A DNA stretch of 64,000 nucleotides, from contig NC_079494.1 of the NCBI RefSeq assembly GCF_030052815.1, positions 40,720,467 through 40,784,466 of the forward strand. The letters run 5' to 3'. A model generated the notes under the pieces. That model searched no databases and was not told where the DNA came from. It worked only from the letters and a program-made list of their open reading frames with translations. The stretch's first letter is position 1; each line of letters begins with the position of its first letter. Shown piece by piece: positions 12,651-25,451 of this stretch. Source of the stretch: Hevea brasiliensis (taxonomy: Eukaryota > Streptophyta > Magnoliopsida > Malpighiales > Euphorbiaceae). The translations under genes and the position numbers were made by a program.

Positions 12651-13385
12651 TAGTATCCACCACATGTGTTAGGTAGGCTTCACGACCTTTTCTCATCATT
12701 CTTCTTGCAAGTGTGGCTGAGATGAGTTTGGACAAGAAATCATCCTTTCCCCACAACTGTGATCTCATTACCCTCGAAGTTTTCAAAGAAATTCTCTTCA
12801 ATTTGCAATCAACTATTGCACGATGACGTGACAACCACCCATTCCCAATATCATGTCAAACTCATGGAAGGGCAACTCAATTAGGTGCGCCAAGAATTCA
12901 TACCCTCAATCCTTAACGGGCAACCCTTGTATACTTTGTTCACTACCACTGCTGTGGCCCAATGGATTAGTGACCGTAATGTCTTGGTCACTCTCCCTAC
13001 TAGTATCCCCCTTTCTACGGGTAAGTTGATGCAGATGTATGAATGAGTGGATCTGGATCCACCAATGCATGCAGGAGTATTGTAGAGGAGAACGCACTCG
13101 ATGACATCCGGGGCATCTTGCTCCTCCTGAGCTCTCAAGGTATAAGCTCTGGCAGGTGGTCTGTTATCTGGCCTCTCTGCTGGCTCAGATGCAGGCCTCT
13201 GTGATGGTCTAACCGCCTCAGATTTACTAGATTTTCTACCTCTCTGTGGTGCAGGAGCAGGTCTGTCTGCTTGTGTTGGAGCAGTTGTAGTAGTTCTTCG
13301 TGGACAGTTCTTCAATTGATGCTCTGTTGACCCACACCTTAAGCAGGCACCAGTCACTCTCCAACACTCCCCCTTATGCCATTTC
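12651..13385 (-). pseudogene. Element A zinc knuckle and protease region, scrambled
   Basis: The open stretch 12881-13630 enters the correct frame near the nucleocapsid finger CLRCGSTEHQLKNC (CCHC). A proline- and arginine-rich linker follows (RPAPAPQRGRKSSKS), and the frame is lost near the protease active site: the residues around STHSYICINL are recognisable, but the DPG seen in T is altered by small indels. The tail (VNKVYKGCPLRI) lies in a different frame from the upstream part. In the family this domain is an aspartic protease that cuts the polyprotein. Confidence 0.85.
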
Positions 13386-14361
13386 AAGTAGTGTGGACAT
13401 GCGAGATTCTTTGGGGCTGGTCCCTGAACCCCATCCTCGAGAGCCGCCCCGATGGTGTGGGTGACCTCTCCTAGGGGTATACTGTGGCCTGGGCCCCTGA
13501 GACTGGCCCTGACCTTTTGGTTGCCCTGAACTCTGTGCAGGAGAACCCTTGAACTTCTTCCCAAATGCAGGAGCTGAACTAGACTGACCTGGGCCCCTCT
13601 TCTGCTGTCTTTCCCTTCTAGTCTGCTCACTGATTCTTACTTTTTCAACCTTTATTGCAGCTTCCACTAACTTGGTAAATTCTGTGATTCCCAAGGCAGT
13701 GAGCTGGATCTTGATGTTGTCATTTAGTCCCTCTTCAAATCTCTTACATCTTTCAGCTTCATTAGGGACTATCTCCCTTCCATAGCGGCTCAATCTTATG
13801 AATTCCTTCTCATACTCGGCTACTGACAACTGTCTCTGCCTCAGGTTAATAAACTCTCTTCTTCTCTCTTCCAGGTATACAGTACCCACATATTTCTTCT
13901 TGAATTCGGAGAGAAAGAAGTCCCAAGTTACAGCTTCTGGCTGCACTTCACTGGACACCGTGTCCCACCATTCGTAGGCATCATCTTGCAACAAAGATAT
14001 GGCAGCTTCCAGGTTTTGCTCTGGAGTGCAGTGGAGTTGTTTTAGAACTCTGCCTGTTCTGTTCAACCAATTCTCTACGCAATGCAGTCATCTTCTCTCT
14101 TCCCGAACAACTCCACTGCTCCACACATTCGTAGCCTGTCCATGTGTGAATTATGCTCTGGAGCTAGTGGTGGTGGGGGTGCTGGCATTACCCCGGCCAT
14201 TTGTCCAAGAAATCGCCATTTGTCAAACATGGCTCGTGGAGGCCGAAAGGTGCTCGCTTGAGCCGGGCAGAGCAGATTCTCTCATGCCCCAGCCTCACCG
14301 CCGCAGGTGGAGCATGACTCTCCACTTCTTCCTCGACTGCTCTCTGTGATGAAGGGTCCAT
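13374..14361 (-). pseudogene. Element A gag (capsid)
   Basis: The ATG at 14361 begins MDPSSQRAVEEEVESHAPP, matching the start of T gag at 47422, but the frame is lost soon after. The capsid core is open at 13374-14066 and includes LKQLHCTPEQN, DAYEWWDTV, FFLSEFKKKYV, LRQRQLSVAEYEKEF and CKRFEEGLND, which are typical of plant Ty3/gypsy gag. It ends in an RG-rich tail with a frameshift before the zinc knuckle. Gag would form the particle that packages element RNA. The leader from 14362 to the PBS holds nothing further. Confidence 0.88.
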
Positions 14362-14476
14362 ATCCTATTCAAAATAAGAAAAAAAAAACAAACAAATCTG
14401 CATTAGTGTCACATCGACTCTTATAAATGCAATGCATGGTATGGACTCAATCTAGGCCCAGAAACGCCTAAACCGT

Positions 14477-14488
14477 GCTCTGATACCA
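14477..14488 (-). promoter_or_regulatory. Primer-binding site of element A
   Basis: Reads TGGTATCAGAGC on the minus strand, complementary to the 3' end of plant initiator-Met tRNA. It starts five bases from the LTR edge, as in T. Confidence 0.92.
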
Positions 14489-14493
14489 CTAAA

Positions 14494-15066
14494 TGTGACA
14501 CCCCTTACCCGTGTACAGTATACCCGAGTAAGTAATGCCACACGGTGTACCGGCACACTCTAATATACCTTAATTAATTTATATCATGCCTTTGAATATA
14601 ATTTATGAAACATACTTTATTTAAGCCATTTATCGAAAATATTATTTATTTGCGGTTCCGAAAATTTTAAAGAAAATCCGGCGGAGTACCGGCTAAAAAT
14701 GGAGAAAATGCTTCTTCTAACTGTTAAAAACACTTCCAAATAATTTTCCAAACAATCCCAACTTCAATTCATCAACAAAGTCTCAATATCAAGATCTCAA
14801 CAACATTTCAATTTCAGTTCTCAATCATCATTTCTCAGGGTACTCATATGTATAAACAACAAATAAATACTCAAATTACTTCCATACATAACCATAAATC
14901 TTCATTATTTACATGAACCTCAAAATACATTACACAAGTTTAATTACATATGAGAAAATCAAAATTTAATACAGAATGCCAAAATGACACCTAGTGTCCT
15001 ATCAATGCACTGCAGAAGTTGAGGTGACACGGACACTGTGTAGAACTACAGGATGGACTCACCCAG
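14494..15066 (-). repeat. Element A 5' LTR, tail part
   Basis: Aligns with 6557-7132 of the 3' LTR. It is interrupted at 15066 by a solo LTR and continues at 19120. Confidence 0.93.
15062..15066. repeat. Target-site duplication CCCAG, left copy
   Basis: CCCAG is repeated exactly at 19115-19119, outside the other end of the solo LTR. Confidence 0.92.
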
Positions 15067-15880
15067 TGTCACACCCTACCCCTCTGTAAGGCATGACATG
15101 ATCCCGTAGTATACCTGATGAATTACCAACTCCGTCTACTGATAACCCATTAAATACACTACAAGGGATTTTAAAAACTTTTCTTACTTCTTTTACAGTG
15201 GTGAGCACTATTTACAGGTGTTAAAGACTTTGGTGAACTGAAGTGAAACAACTAACTCATTTGATTTATTTGGAATATCTGTAAAAATTTTGGCAAGGTG
15301 CCATTTGTATTTTGGACAAAACAGTTCTTCAGAAAACCTGTAAAAAGCACTTCAATTATTTTCCAAATCTCAACTCCAACATTTTTCTTAATACAACACA
15401 TTTCTCAACTCAATTCCATAGAAATTTTTCAAAGTCTGAGATAAGGAAATATAATACAATTTTTATAAGTCAAATAACTCATAATAAATTTACAACTTCA
15501 AGGTACAATTTGAATTTACAACTGCTCAAAACCAAAAACAAAATGTACATACAAAGGTCATACATTACAAGATAAAATGCAAAATATTGGTATACTCATT
15601 ATACTGTGTAATCCTCATGGATGTATTAGCGGCCTAGTCTGCACGCCTGTCTGTCTCTACTGCGACAGAATAAAAGCTATCACGAGACAATGTCTCGATG
15701 GTGCACAACATTAACCAAATACAATTTTAATTCACAATTCATAAATCATATCAATAGTGTATACTTAAAACAATAGATAAATTAAAGACAATGAATGTCA
15801 TAAGGAATTTAAACTCCTATTCACAAATTATCATAATTCATAATAACACAATTTAGTCAAATAGTTTAAGAATACCGTAT

Positions 15881-16180
15881 TGCCAATTCATGCACAATTT
15901 GATCAAATAACAATAATACCTTTTTGCAAATCAATAACACAATTCGATCAAATAATCAATAATATCGCTTTGCAAATCAATAACACAATTCAATCAAATA
16001 ATCAATAATATCGTTTTGCAAATCAATAACACAATTGATCAAATAATCAATAATATCATTTTGCAAATCAATAACACAATTGATCAAATAACTGAATAAT
16101 ATCGTTTTGCAAATCAATAACACCATTCGATCAAATAATTGAACAATACAATGTTGCCAATCAATAACACAATTTAGGTT
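15881..16180. repeat. About seven tandem copies of a 46-bp unit
   Basis: The phrase GCAAATCAATAACAC starts at 15926, 15972, 16018, 16063 and 16109, with a related unit at about 15882 and another at 16156, giving a period of 45-47. It lies inside the solo LTR and is not seen in the related LTR at 28917-33501. Confidence 0.85.
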
Positions 16181-16227
16181 ATGACACAAATTTTTCCATA
16201 TATGCCGTGGTTGTACACCACGACAAG

Positions 16228-16400
16228 ACATACTCACCCCAATAATCGAAATCAATGAGGAGGAAGCTAGCTATCTAATGAGTACTCATCCATACTCACC
16301 TCGATCGAAGTCAAAGAGGGAGGAACATAATCATACTCACCCTGCATCGATAAGTCAAAGAGGGAGGAATAATCACACTCACCCCATTAATGGAGGAGGA
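16228..16400. repeat. About four imperfect copies of a 42- to 60-bp unit
   Basis: Units start with CATACTCACC or CACACTCACC and contain GAGGGAGGAA, at about 16229, 16289, 16333 and 16375. They lie directly after the 46-bp array. Confidence 0.75.
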
Positions 16401-16550
16401 ACATATTATCCGTGTCATGCCAATTGTGAGTCAAAACAATTCCAAACATTTTATTCAAATGATCCGTAAGAATCCAATAAATTTCCAAAGTTATAATTTC
16501 ATTCACAAAATGGCAACACAATTCGTAATTCACTTCAATTTCCACAAAAA

Positions 16551-16690
16551 CCATTTACAATGCTTTTCAATCAATAAGTATCCATCAATATCATTCAAAC
16601 AATTTTTCACAGTTTCAAACCATTCACAATGTTTTTCAATCAATAAGTGTCCACCAAACACATTTCCACAATTTAAAACAATAATATACA
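16551..16690. repeat. About 70-bp tandem duplication
   Basis: TTTTCAATCAATAAGTRTCCA occurs at about 16563 and 16633, with similar flanks (CATTTACAATGC / CATTCACAATG). Confidence 0.7.
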
Positions 16691-19119
16691 AATAGTCATA
16701 ATTTATTTCAATTGAAAAATTCAAAAGAAATAGCCGTTGTGCACAAACCTCGATGATCCCCTGGTCCGACTCGTGTTTCCTTCCCTTTTCTTTGAGTCCT
16801 TGTTAATCGAGAAACACAATTTGAAGTGTTTCAAGACTAAATTAAATCGTCTCTATCAATGGTGTTTGGTAAATAATGCACTGAACTCAATTATTCACTT
16901 AATCACCTAATATACCGACCTCGCTATGCTTTTAGGTAAATTAGGTTTTAGTGTCGTTAATATGTCACATTCGATAGGGTTTTAGGTTTGGTACGTTTTA
17001 CCAAAGTCATTTTCTTGTTTAGTGCATTTTAATGCAAATTGCTGGATTCCGGGACACTGGTTTGACCTAGCCGGACGATCTAGTTCCCTCGGTTTTCGAG
17101 TCTCAGTCAAAACTACAAACTTGTAGATCTAGGTCTTATGGACCGCGGTGCAAAATTTTAGGTCAATCCGAGTTAAGTAGACCAAGTTATGGTCATTACA
17201 CTATTGCTGGTCAATTGGTATCAAATTAGGTCAATTTTGGGTCAATTTGGTCAACTCTGGTTCGGCCAGTTTTTGGACCCGAACTTGTGCAAGTTGTTTG
17301 ACTTGCTTATGGTCATTTCTGGGCTTTGGTGTCTTCATAAGACTTGTAGGTATGGGTCTTAAATATTCATGGTTAAAATTTCAGGTCAATTGGACCTGTT
17401 TTGAGTGAGTTATGGCCTAAACACTCACTGCTGCCCAATTGGTCATTTTTCAGGTCCTAATTGTACCTAATCCGAATTGGTCATTTTCTTAGGTCACCTT
17501 GCAAGCAGAATTTTGGTATGTTTTCTCAATGAAAGTTGGCACATTTTGTGCCTAGTTCCACCTCCAATTGGTCTCATACCAATTGAGGTTACACATTTAA
17601 ACTTATTAGCTAAAATGTACACTGCCCTTGGTTACTTTGCTTAACACACATCAATCACACACATTTACCTTGCAATTTGTTCACTTCCCTACCAATCTGT
17701 TTTGGTACATTACCAAAAGCATATTCTACTTTACATTAACATTACTTTGGGCAGATTACAATTACCCTCAACACACCAAATATAATTCACATTTACAAAT
17801 TCTAAGTACCATTACATACACACCTAACCATTACAAATCTTACATACACTTTACAATATCAATCTACATACATATCCATCAATCCTTCTAGGTCAATATT
17901 CTGCCTACACTTCCATGAATAAATACATTTACTCAAGTGTTCCCAAGCTGCCAAAAATTGTCCTTCAACATCAAAGTGCCCTACAATTTACCAATTCCAA
18001 TCCAAGTGCATAAATCACCATATATATGTGAAATAATTCACTAGGATATTAAATCACCAAGATCAACATTATTTCTCATCAATTATATGCATAATAAATC
18101 ATTAAATGCGTGACCCCATGGCTGTCCAAAAATGGCTATCTCAATAACTATTTAAACTTTAAAATTTCCTTCACCAAACTAACACCCATTACATGAACAT
18201 AAAGTTTAACAAAGGAATTCTCAAAAATGTAAACTTACCTTTGATTGTAACTTGCTAAACCTTCACCAAACTTCTCAAATTTGGTATCAATATCTTCCTT
18301 GTGATGTGTAGACCATTTTTGATGAAGGAACTCAAGTGATTAGAAGTGAAATGAGTGGTTAGATGAGCTTGCATGAAAAATGGCCATGGTGGTTCCCATT
18401 TTCTTCAATTCGGCAATGTTTATAAAATGAGGAAGATGAACATTCTGATGGGTTTAGTGGACTTACATCAGCCACATTTTATGTTTAATTTAATCCTTTA
18501 GTGGTCCACTTACTCATTTAATTATATAATAATGCTTAAATGTGTTATTTACACATTTTTCACTCCATTTTTGGCTATTTACTTTATGTACCACCAAATT
18601 AATTTTTCATTTCATTTTCTAAGTGTAATATTATTTATTTTTAATGGAAATTTAGGTCAAAAGACACTTCGGGATGTCAAATGACCATAATGCCCCTGTT
18701 CAGGTGGCATTCCCGATTTTTCGGTATTACCGGGTTTTGTCTGTTTTTCGATTTCTCACTTTTCTTTGTACTAATTATTTAATTTTTCTTTGATCTTTCT
18801 AATGAGATTTATACTTCAATAAGGGTCTATTTATGTCCTAAAAATGTTTTCCAGGGTTCCCAAATCAGGCAGTACCAACGGTCCACGCCGTGACTTCCCG
18901 GTGCGGTCACCCATCGCTAGGTTTCCCGGCTCACTTATTCGGTTACATTTCTTTGCTATGATTTTTCCTTTGTTTTTCTTGTATTTTCTTTTCTTGTATT
19001 TCATTATTTATGTCTCCTCTCTCATATCAAGGTGTGGTTCTAGGCATCCTAGCTGTCCGGACAGCACTGGTCGTCGGAACAGCAGAACGCACTACCGAAC
19101 TTAGGGGTGTTACACCCAG

Positions 19120-21645
19120 TCTGCGGTCTACTGGGCTCACGATCTGTATCTCCAGTACCTACACGTGGCAAAAGCAACGCGCTAAGCAATAATGCTTACT
19201 GGTGCAATAATATAATAAAAGAAAATAGCAGAAAGTAAGTATGTATAGAATGTGTATGATTTCTTTATTTGGTATTGGTATATCTATTATTTCATTAACT
19301 TTGCCCACTTTTATTCATTTGGTTGCCCAAGTAACCTACACTAGATGACTGGACTGGATAAACAGGTAAGTAATGCCACCTCGGGCCGTCACACCATCGG
19401 TCATATATGCATCTCCCGGTGTGCAACAGAACAGCTAACAAGCTGTAAATAATATCAGGCACAAGGCTAAGTCTCAATGCAAGGTCAGAATGGCTAAAAG
19501 CCATAAAATCACAGAATGGCATATTGCCATGTGCAGTACTGCTAACTAAATCCTATTGGCATGCCAAACTATCCAAACCAATCTTGTTAGGTATACTAGG
19601 GCATTTGAAACCTTTAAATTCTTCAATTTGTGAATTTCAAGTTTTAGTGTCACTATTCACCTCATTGGTCAACAAAAATGTTGACTTTTGGGTAGAAAAT
19701 ATGTACATTGACTTTGGCACTCCCAATATACCACATTTGGCATTCAAAACTTGTTGGCATTAAGCATTTATACCATTTCAAAGTTTAAACCAAGGGAAAC
19801 AGAATTTTCAGTTTTTGTAGCTCAAATTTACTATTCCATTGGACACTGTTGCAGTGGGAATTTGAAGAAATGGAAAACATGAAAGTTGTTCCTTATTTTG
19901 TCTAGTTGAATTTCCTTTTTTGAATCACTCCATTTGAAGTTTTGTAGCTCTAGATATGGTCCAAAAACCACAGCTGGCCGGATTGCCAATCTGCAGAATT
20001 GACCATATCTACAGTAACATGAACAGTAACTGGAATCACTTGGTTGGATGGGTTCTGGCCATAATTTGGGGTAGATTCCTTCATGAAAGTTGTTTTTCTA
20101 TGTCTTAACTTGTTGCTGTAAAACTTTCAGGTCAATTGACCACATCTACAGTGAGTTATGGCCAAATGAACAGTTACTGTTCATTTGGACATTCTGTAGA
20201 ATCAGTTGCAGGGTATCCGGATTGGGGCCAACTTTTGGTCATCTTTCTTTGGTCTTTTGGGCATGGTTTCTTCAGCAAAAATGTGCCATTATAAGCCTAG
20301 TTTCATGTCCAATTGGCCAAACACCAATTGGATCTACACAGCCAAAGTTATGGCTGTCTAAGTGGACTGAAATTTCAGTCATCATTCTGCACCCTCTAGG
20401 CAGCACACTCATTCCCTTTACCATGCTTTATTTCAGTCCCAATTAAGGTCAAATTCCTTCAAATGGTCACTAATTGACCATTAGGATGTTCTTTAACAAT
20501 TTCATAAGCCAAGCCAATTTTCACTCCCCAAAATCCTAGCTTCACATTATAATTTCTACAAGATGCCTTAGTTAGCATACCAATTCATCATCCATATATA
20601 TATATATATATCCTAAACATCATTTTTAGTCCACTCTAAGACCAACAAAACACTTATTCCTATACCTTCAATAGGGCTGCCGAATTCTCTAATGGACATA
20701 CACATGAGTTTGGTTCATTTCATTCACAAATACTTGTTGGTTTCAAGTCCCTAACATAGAAAATAAAAGTTTTAAGTAGATAGGTGCACTAACCTTTAAG
20801 TGGCACTTTTTTCCCAAGTTTAATCTTCACTTTTCTTGTACTCTCTTGGCTTCCAAACACTTCCTCTAGGTCCAAGGATTCATTTTAGTGTTGGGGTCTT
20901 GAGGAAATATGGTGAGGAAGCATGAGAATGAAAGCTTGCAAAGAATGGCTATGGTGGAAACCCTATCTTCTCTCTCTCTACGTTTTGGCTGGTTTGAAGG
21001 AGGTGGCTGCTGTATTTTTGGTTAATTTGGTCTTCATTTAGTCTCTTTTATTAGTTAATAATATAGTTGTTTAATTATAATTGGTGGAGACTTTCAAATG
21101 ACATCATAATGATGTCATATTTGGCATTTTGATGGATTTTTCTTTTCTTTTCATCACTACTCAATTTCAATTTAATTTTTAGAAATGTTTCTTCATATTT
21201 TATGTCATATTAATTATTTACTTAACTGGACAAGTCGGCCAAAAATCACCTCTGAAGGCGAAATGACCAAAATGCCCTCCGTTTGGCTTAACGGGTCAAA
21301 ATTGGCTGTACCGATTGAAAAATTTTCCTAAATATTTTCTTGGCATTCTAATGCCATAGGAACCTCAATGACCCTTCTCTGGAGTCCCAAAAATTATTTT
21401 ATAATTTTTCCTGGTCTAGGGCTCCTCGTTATAGAACCGTAACTTCCTCTCGTTACCTCGCTAGGGCACCATTGCTTAATTTGGTTGTATTTTATTTCTA
21501 AAATTTTTATTAAATTTTTCTTATTAATATTTGAATTGATTATGGTCCTCACTTAATTTTAAATATTTTTCGACATTCTAGCCGTCGGATCGACATCGTC
21601 ACCGAATAAGAGAATGTACGGAATTGCTACCGGGAGGGTGTTACA
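19120..21645 (-). repeat. Element A 5' LTR, head part
   Basis: Continues the LTR interrupted at 15066, in register with 7130-9667. The head end TGTTACA is at 21639-21645, followed by TSD GTCGG at 21646-21650. The segment at 21410-21610 has lost several single bases relative to the 3' LTR. The palindrome CCAAATGAACAGT-T-ACTGTTCATTTGG lies at 20162-20188. Confidence 0.93.
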
Positions 21646-21650
21646 GTCGG

Positions 21651-21852
21651 ACTCCCCACTTGGGTGTCTATCACATGTGCCAAGTATGCTTCACACCCCT
21701 TTCTGATCATCCTTCCGCTAGTGCAAATTAAATGATGTTTGATGGCGAATCGCTCTCCCCATGTATTACCACATCACCGTACAGAGGGAGACCAAAAGTG
21801 ACTGTCTTCAGTCTACAGTCAATCATGGCGTGATGCCTGGCTAACCAATCCA
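21651..21852 (-). pseudogene. Element C protease tail and protease-RT linker
   Basis: A short C fragment between insertions A and D. On the minus strand it reads MDWLARHHAMIDCRLK, which follows directly in frame from the protease fragment ending ILGMD at 43913, then [12 protein letters not shown], matching the linker seen in T ([10 protein letters not shown]). This continuity shows that D (21853-43912) is one insertion event. The middle of the linker is damaged. Confidence 0.9.
21848..21852. repeat. Target-site duplication of D, left copy (ATCCA)
   Basis: ATCCA is repeated exactly at 43913-43917. Both copies lie in the codons of the protease GMDW motif of C. Confidence 0.92.
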
Positions 21853-22066
21853 TGTAACACCCTACCTGTAGTAACTCTGTGCATTCTACTGTTCCGGTGA
21901 CCAGTGTCGGTCTGAATAGCTAGAATGTCTGGAAGAATATTTAAACTAAAGTGAGGAACCATAATTAACTCAAATATTAATAAGAAAAATTTAGAAAAAA
22001 TTTTAGAAATAAAACACAACCAAGTTAAATGAGCCGGCACTCTAGCGATGGGTAACCCAGTGGGAA
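21853..22066 (+). repeat. D, piece 1 (LTR head)
   Basis: Head of solo LTR D, with the conserved block GCGATGGGTAACC near 22046. It ends at the insertion of the LTR at 22067. Confidence 0.9.
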
Positions 22067-24762
22067 TGTAACACCCTCACTGTAGCAATTACATGCATTC
22101 TACTGTTCCGGTGACCGGTGTCTGTCCGGACAGCTAGAACGTCTGGAAAAATAATTAGACTAGAGTGAGGAGTCATAAATAACTCAAATATTAATAAGAA
22201 AAATTTAGAAAAAATTTTAGAAATAAAATACAACTAAGTTAAATGAGCCAGTGCCCTAGTGATGGGTAACCTAGTGGGAAGTTGCGGTTCTTGCAACTAA
22301 GAGCCCTAAACCCAGGGAAAAATTCATAAAATAATTTTTGGGACTCCAGAGAAGGGTCATTGAAGTTTCTATGGCATTAGAATGCCAAGAAAATGCTTAG
22401 AAAATTTTTTCAATCGGTACAGACAATTTTAGTCTGTTAAGCCAAATGGAGGGCATTTTGGTCATTTCGCCTTCAGATGTGATTTTTGATCGACTTGTCC
22501 AGTTAAGTAAATAATTATTATGATCTAAAATATGAATAAATATTGTTAAAAATTGAATTGAAAATGAGTAGAAAAGAAAAGAAAAGAAAAATGAAAGAAA
22601 TTGGGAATTATGACATCACATGATGTCATTAGTGTGCCTCCACCCAATCACATGGTGACACATGGCTATAACTCACTTAAAATGAGTTAAATGGGCAGAA
22701 ATGAAAGAAAGAAATCAGTTTTCCTTTTACTTTCTTCTTCCATCCGTAGCTCTCCTAACCCTTACCACCATTAAAGCTTATCCAAGCTTTATAACCCACC
22801 CAAATCTCACTTGAAACCCTAATTCCACTTCAACAAAATTTGTCTCTACATCTTGAGCAAGTGTTTGGCAGCCAAGAAAATTAAAGAAAGTGAAGGAAAA
22901 ATCTAAGTTGGGTCAAGAAAAAATTCTGCTCCATTCAAGGTTAGTGCCCTAAACAATTTCTTTCTTTCTTTAATCTTGTAAGCATGCTAAATCAAGTAGA
23001 AAATTGTGTGAAATTAAAAGAAAAACTTGAGTAAATGAAATCTCTAAATTTGGCAGCCATGAGAAAGTTTAAGGATTCTTGGTTTTTGATGAAATTAAGT
23101 GGCTTAATTATGTTATTGATGAGCATAGATGATGGATAAAGTGATTTGGTATGAGTTTGGTGTGTGTATGCCATGAATTGGAAATTGGAGTTAGGGTTTG
23201 AGCATGAAATTGAGACTTTGATCATGTAATGATGAAAGTGAGTTTTAATGGTCAATTAGTGACCATTTGGTTATTGGTGAACAAGAAATGAAGTGTGTTT
23301 AGTGATGGGATTTAGGTTTAGTGTGGCTGCCCTAGGTGACCTACAGAATTGGACATGAGTCCAGCAGGTTTGGGCAGCCATAACTTGAATTGTAGAGGTT
23401 CAATTGGTGTTTGGCCAATTGTACATGAAACTAGACACATAATGGCACAACTTTTGTGAAGAAACCATGCCCAGAAAACCAAACCAAGTTGACCAAAAGT
23501 TTGCCCTAATCCGGGTGACCTGCAATCTGCCTGGGCAAAATGACCAAATGAACAGTATTTGGTCATTTGGCCATAACTTAATGTAGAAAAGTCCAATTGA
23601 CCTGAAATTTTACCAAAAATAAGCTGGGATATAGACCAACAACTTTCATGAAGAAACCTGACCCAAATTATGACCATAACCTAGTCAAATTGCCAACCAA
23701 ACTTAGGTCACCAAATCTGGCAGAACCAAATTGCCCAGAAAATCTGGGTTCACTCTGATGAGTTATGGTAAAATGACCATAACATGAGCTAAAAAACTCC
23801 AAATGCAGTGATTCAAAAAGGGAATTAAAGAAGACACAATAAGGAACAACTTTGATGAAGAAAGGTTAGCCCAGTTTCCACTCTAAAATTGTCCGATGGA
23901 ACAGTAAACTTAGGTAGTAAAAACTGAAAATTTAAAAATGCATCTAGAGGACTTTAAATTGCAATTGGCAATTAATACTAGCAAATGTAAAACTTAAAAT
24001 GTGGGATCTTGGTGTAATTAGAATTAATATATCCATTAAGTATAAAAAAGTCAACATTTTGGTTGAATAGTAAGGTTAATAGTAATCAAAATAATTAGTA
24101 AATTAAGATGAAGACCTAGAACCAATTCTAAGCTTAAATGCTTAGAATTGTATGACAAATGTGGACTATGCATCCTAGTCAAAATTGTTAAAAAGAAATT
24201 AATGCCATAAATTTAAAATCCATGAAATATTCATGGATTACTTGAAACATGAAAAATAAGTCACCTAATTGATGTGAATAGATAGTTAGGGCTTATATGC
24301 CCATCACAAATGGAATTCATAAAATATTAGTAACTCAACTTGAAATATAAAATTTGTAATTACATAAGTAGATTCTTGAATGTATAAATGAGAAAGGAAA
24401 AATGTTTTGAATACAATGGTACATGTGAACCATTGTTTAGAATTGTGATCAATATGAATAACTTAATGAATGAATAAATGAACCATATTAATGTATGAAT
24501 GAGACATTAGTTCTCAGTATTGTAGAGAGGAGAAGTATTTTGAGTACAATGGTATAAAAGGATAATTGATGTGAATTGTGATCATATAAATGATCAAATG
24601 AATGTATGAATTATAATTGAAATTTATCATGAAATAATGAAGTCATAAAACACAATATATTAATATTTAATGATATTATGTGCCCTTGTATTGCCTAGAC
24701 ATATGTGTCAGATTGGATAGTTTGGCATGCCAATAGGGTATTGTTTTAGCAGTACTGCGAAA

Positions 24763-24836
24763 GGCTTTATGCCTGTATTCATGGCTTTATGCCCGTATTC
24801 ATGGCTTTATGCCTGTATTCATGGCTTTTATGCCCG
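24763..24836. repeat. 20-bp unit repeated 3.7 times
   Basis: GGCTTTATGCCYGTATTCAT occurs at 24763, 24783 and 24803, plus a partial copy at 24823. Other LTRs have only a single related copy at this place. Confidence 0.85.
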
Positions 24837-25451
24837 ATTATGTGTTATCATGGCTTTTTAGCCATACTGACTGCATACGTGGTTGACGTTCCGCGTCCCA
24901 TGGTATGACGGCCTGAGGCACCGCGGTGTCCAGTGCCAACGACCCGTTATCCAGTTTAGTCAGCCTGTCATAGGTTACTTGGGCAGTGAAATTTATTAAA
25001 ATAAGTTAAGAATATTAGTAATAAAAAAAATATTAGAAATTAAATAAATAAGTAAGATGACCTAAAATAAATTAGAATAGTTATTTATTAGAAAGAATCG
25101 AAATGAACTGGACCGATATCAAAATTTACTTATTATGAAACAATCTGAGACAACCTAGCAAGTATAGAGAAAATGCTAAAAGATTAGCAAAGAAAATTAT
25201 AACATAAATAAATATTGCAAATGTGACTTATATAATAATATAACCATAAATTTATTATTTTCAGATCATTTTTCTTTGTACATTATTACTGTACATTGGC
25301 GAAATAAACACTTTCAAAGAAGACTAAATTAGGATAAAACATATTAAATTTTAGAAATCGCATATGAAGTATAAATAAATCTTAATTATTTGAATTATGT
25401 TTTATTTCTATCTTTATTTGTATATTATTTCCTTGTTATATTATTGCACCA

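Larger units (their letters stand above)
15067..19114 (-). mobile_element. Solo LTR (beta-tail family), inside the A 5' LTR
   Basis: 4048 bases, from TGTCACACCCTACCC to GGGGTGTTACA, with perfect TSD CCCAG. There is no PBS, PPT or coding sequence, so it is a solo LTR, presumably formed by recombination between the LTRs of an inserted element. It contains tandem repeats at 15881-16200, 16228-16400 and 16551-16690, and a perfect stem CGAGACA/TGTCTCG at 15683-15697. The conserved block lies near 18906-18917. Its head (TGTAACACCCCTAAG) differs from the heads of C and G although they share the tail type. Confidence 0.93.
6557..21645 (-). mobile_element. Element A: chromovirus with a nested solo LTR
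   Basis: Minus-oriented Ty3/gypsy element with perfect 5-bp TSD GTCGG. Its 3' LTR is 6557-9667, internal region 9668-14493, and 5' LTR 14494-15066 plus 19120-21645. The two LTRs have nearly equal length (3111 and 3099 bases after removing the insertion) and align along their whole length. PBS and PPT are identical to those of T. The internal region encodes gag, zinc knuckle, protease, RT, RNase H, integrase and a chromodomain, all damaged. It interrupts the pol region of element C. Confidence 0.95.

Noticed and set aside
12881..13630. Whole 249-codon frame considered as one gag-protease protein.
   Set aside because: Only the middle is in the true frame; the first ~70 and last ~60 codons are shifted relative to T and are not protein sequence of the element.
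15881..16200. Evenly spaced repeats considered as a CRISPR array.
   Set aside because: The units are contiguous and wholly repetitive with no unique spacers, and they lie inside a plant LTR.
21853..22100. Two LTR heads (TGTAACACCC) only 214 bases apart looked like a tandem LTR duplication.
   Set aside because: The first LTR resumes at 26189 in register and both have their own target-site duplications, so this is nesting and not tandem duplication.
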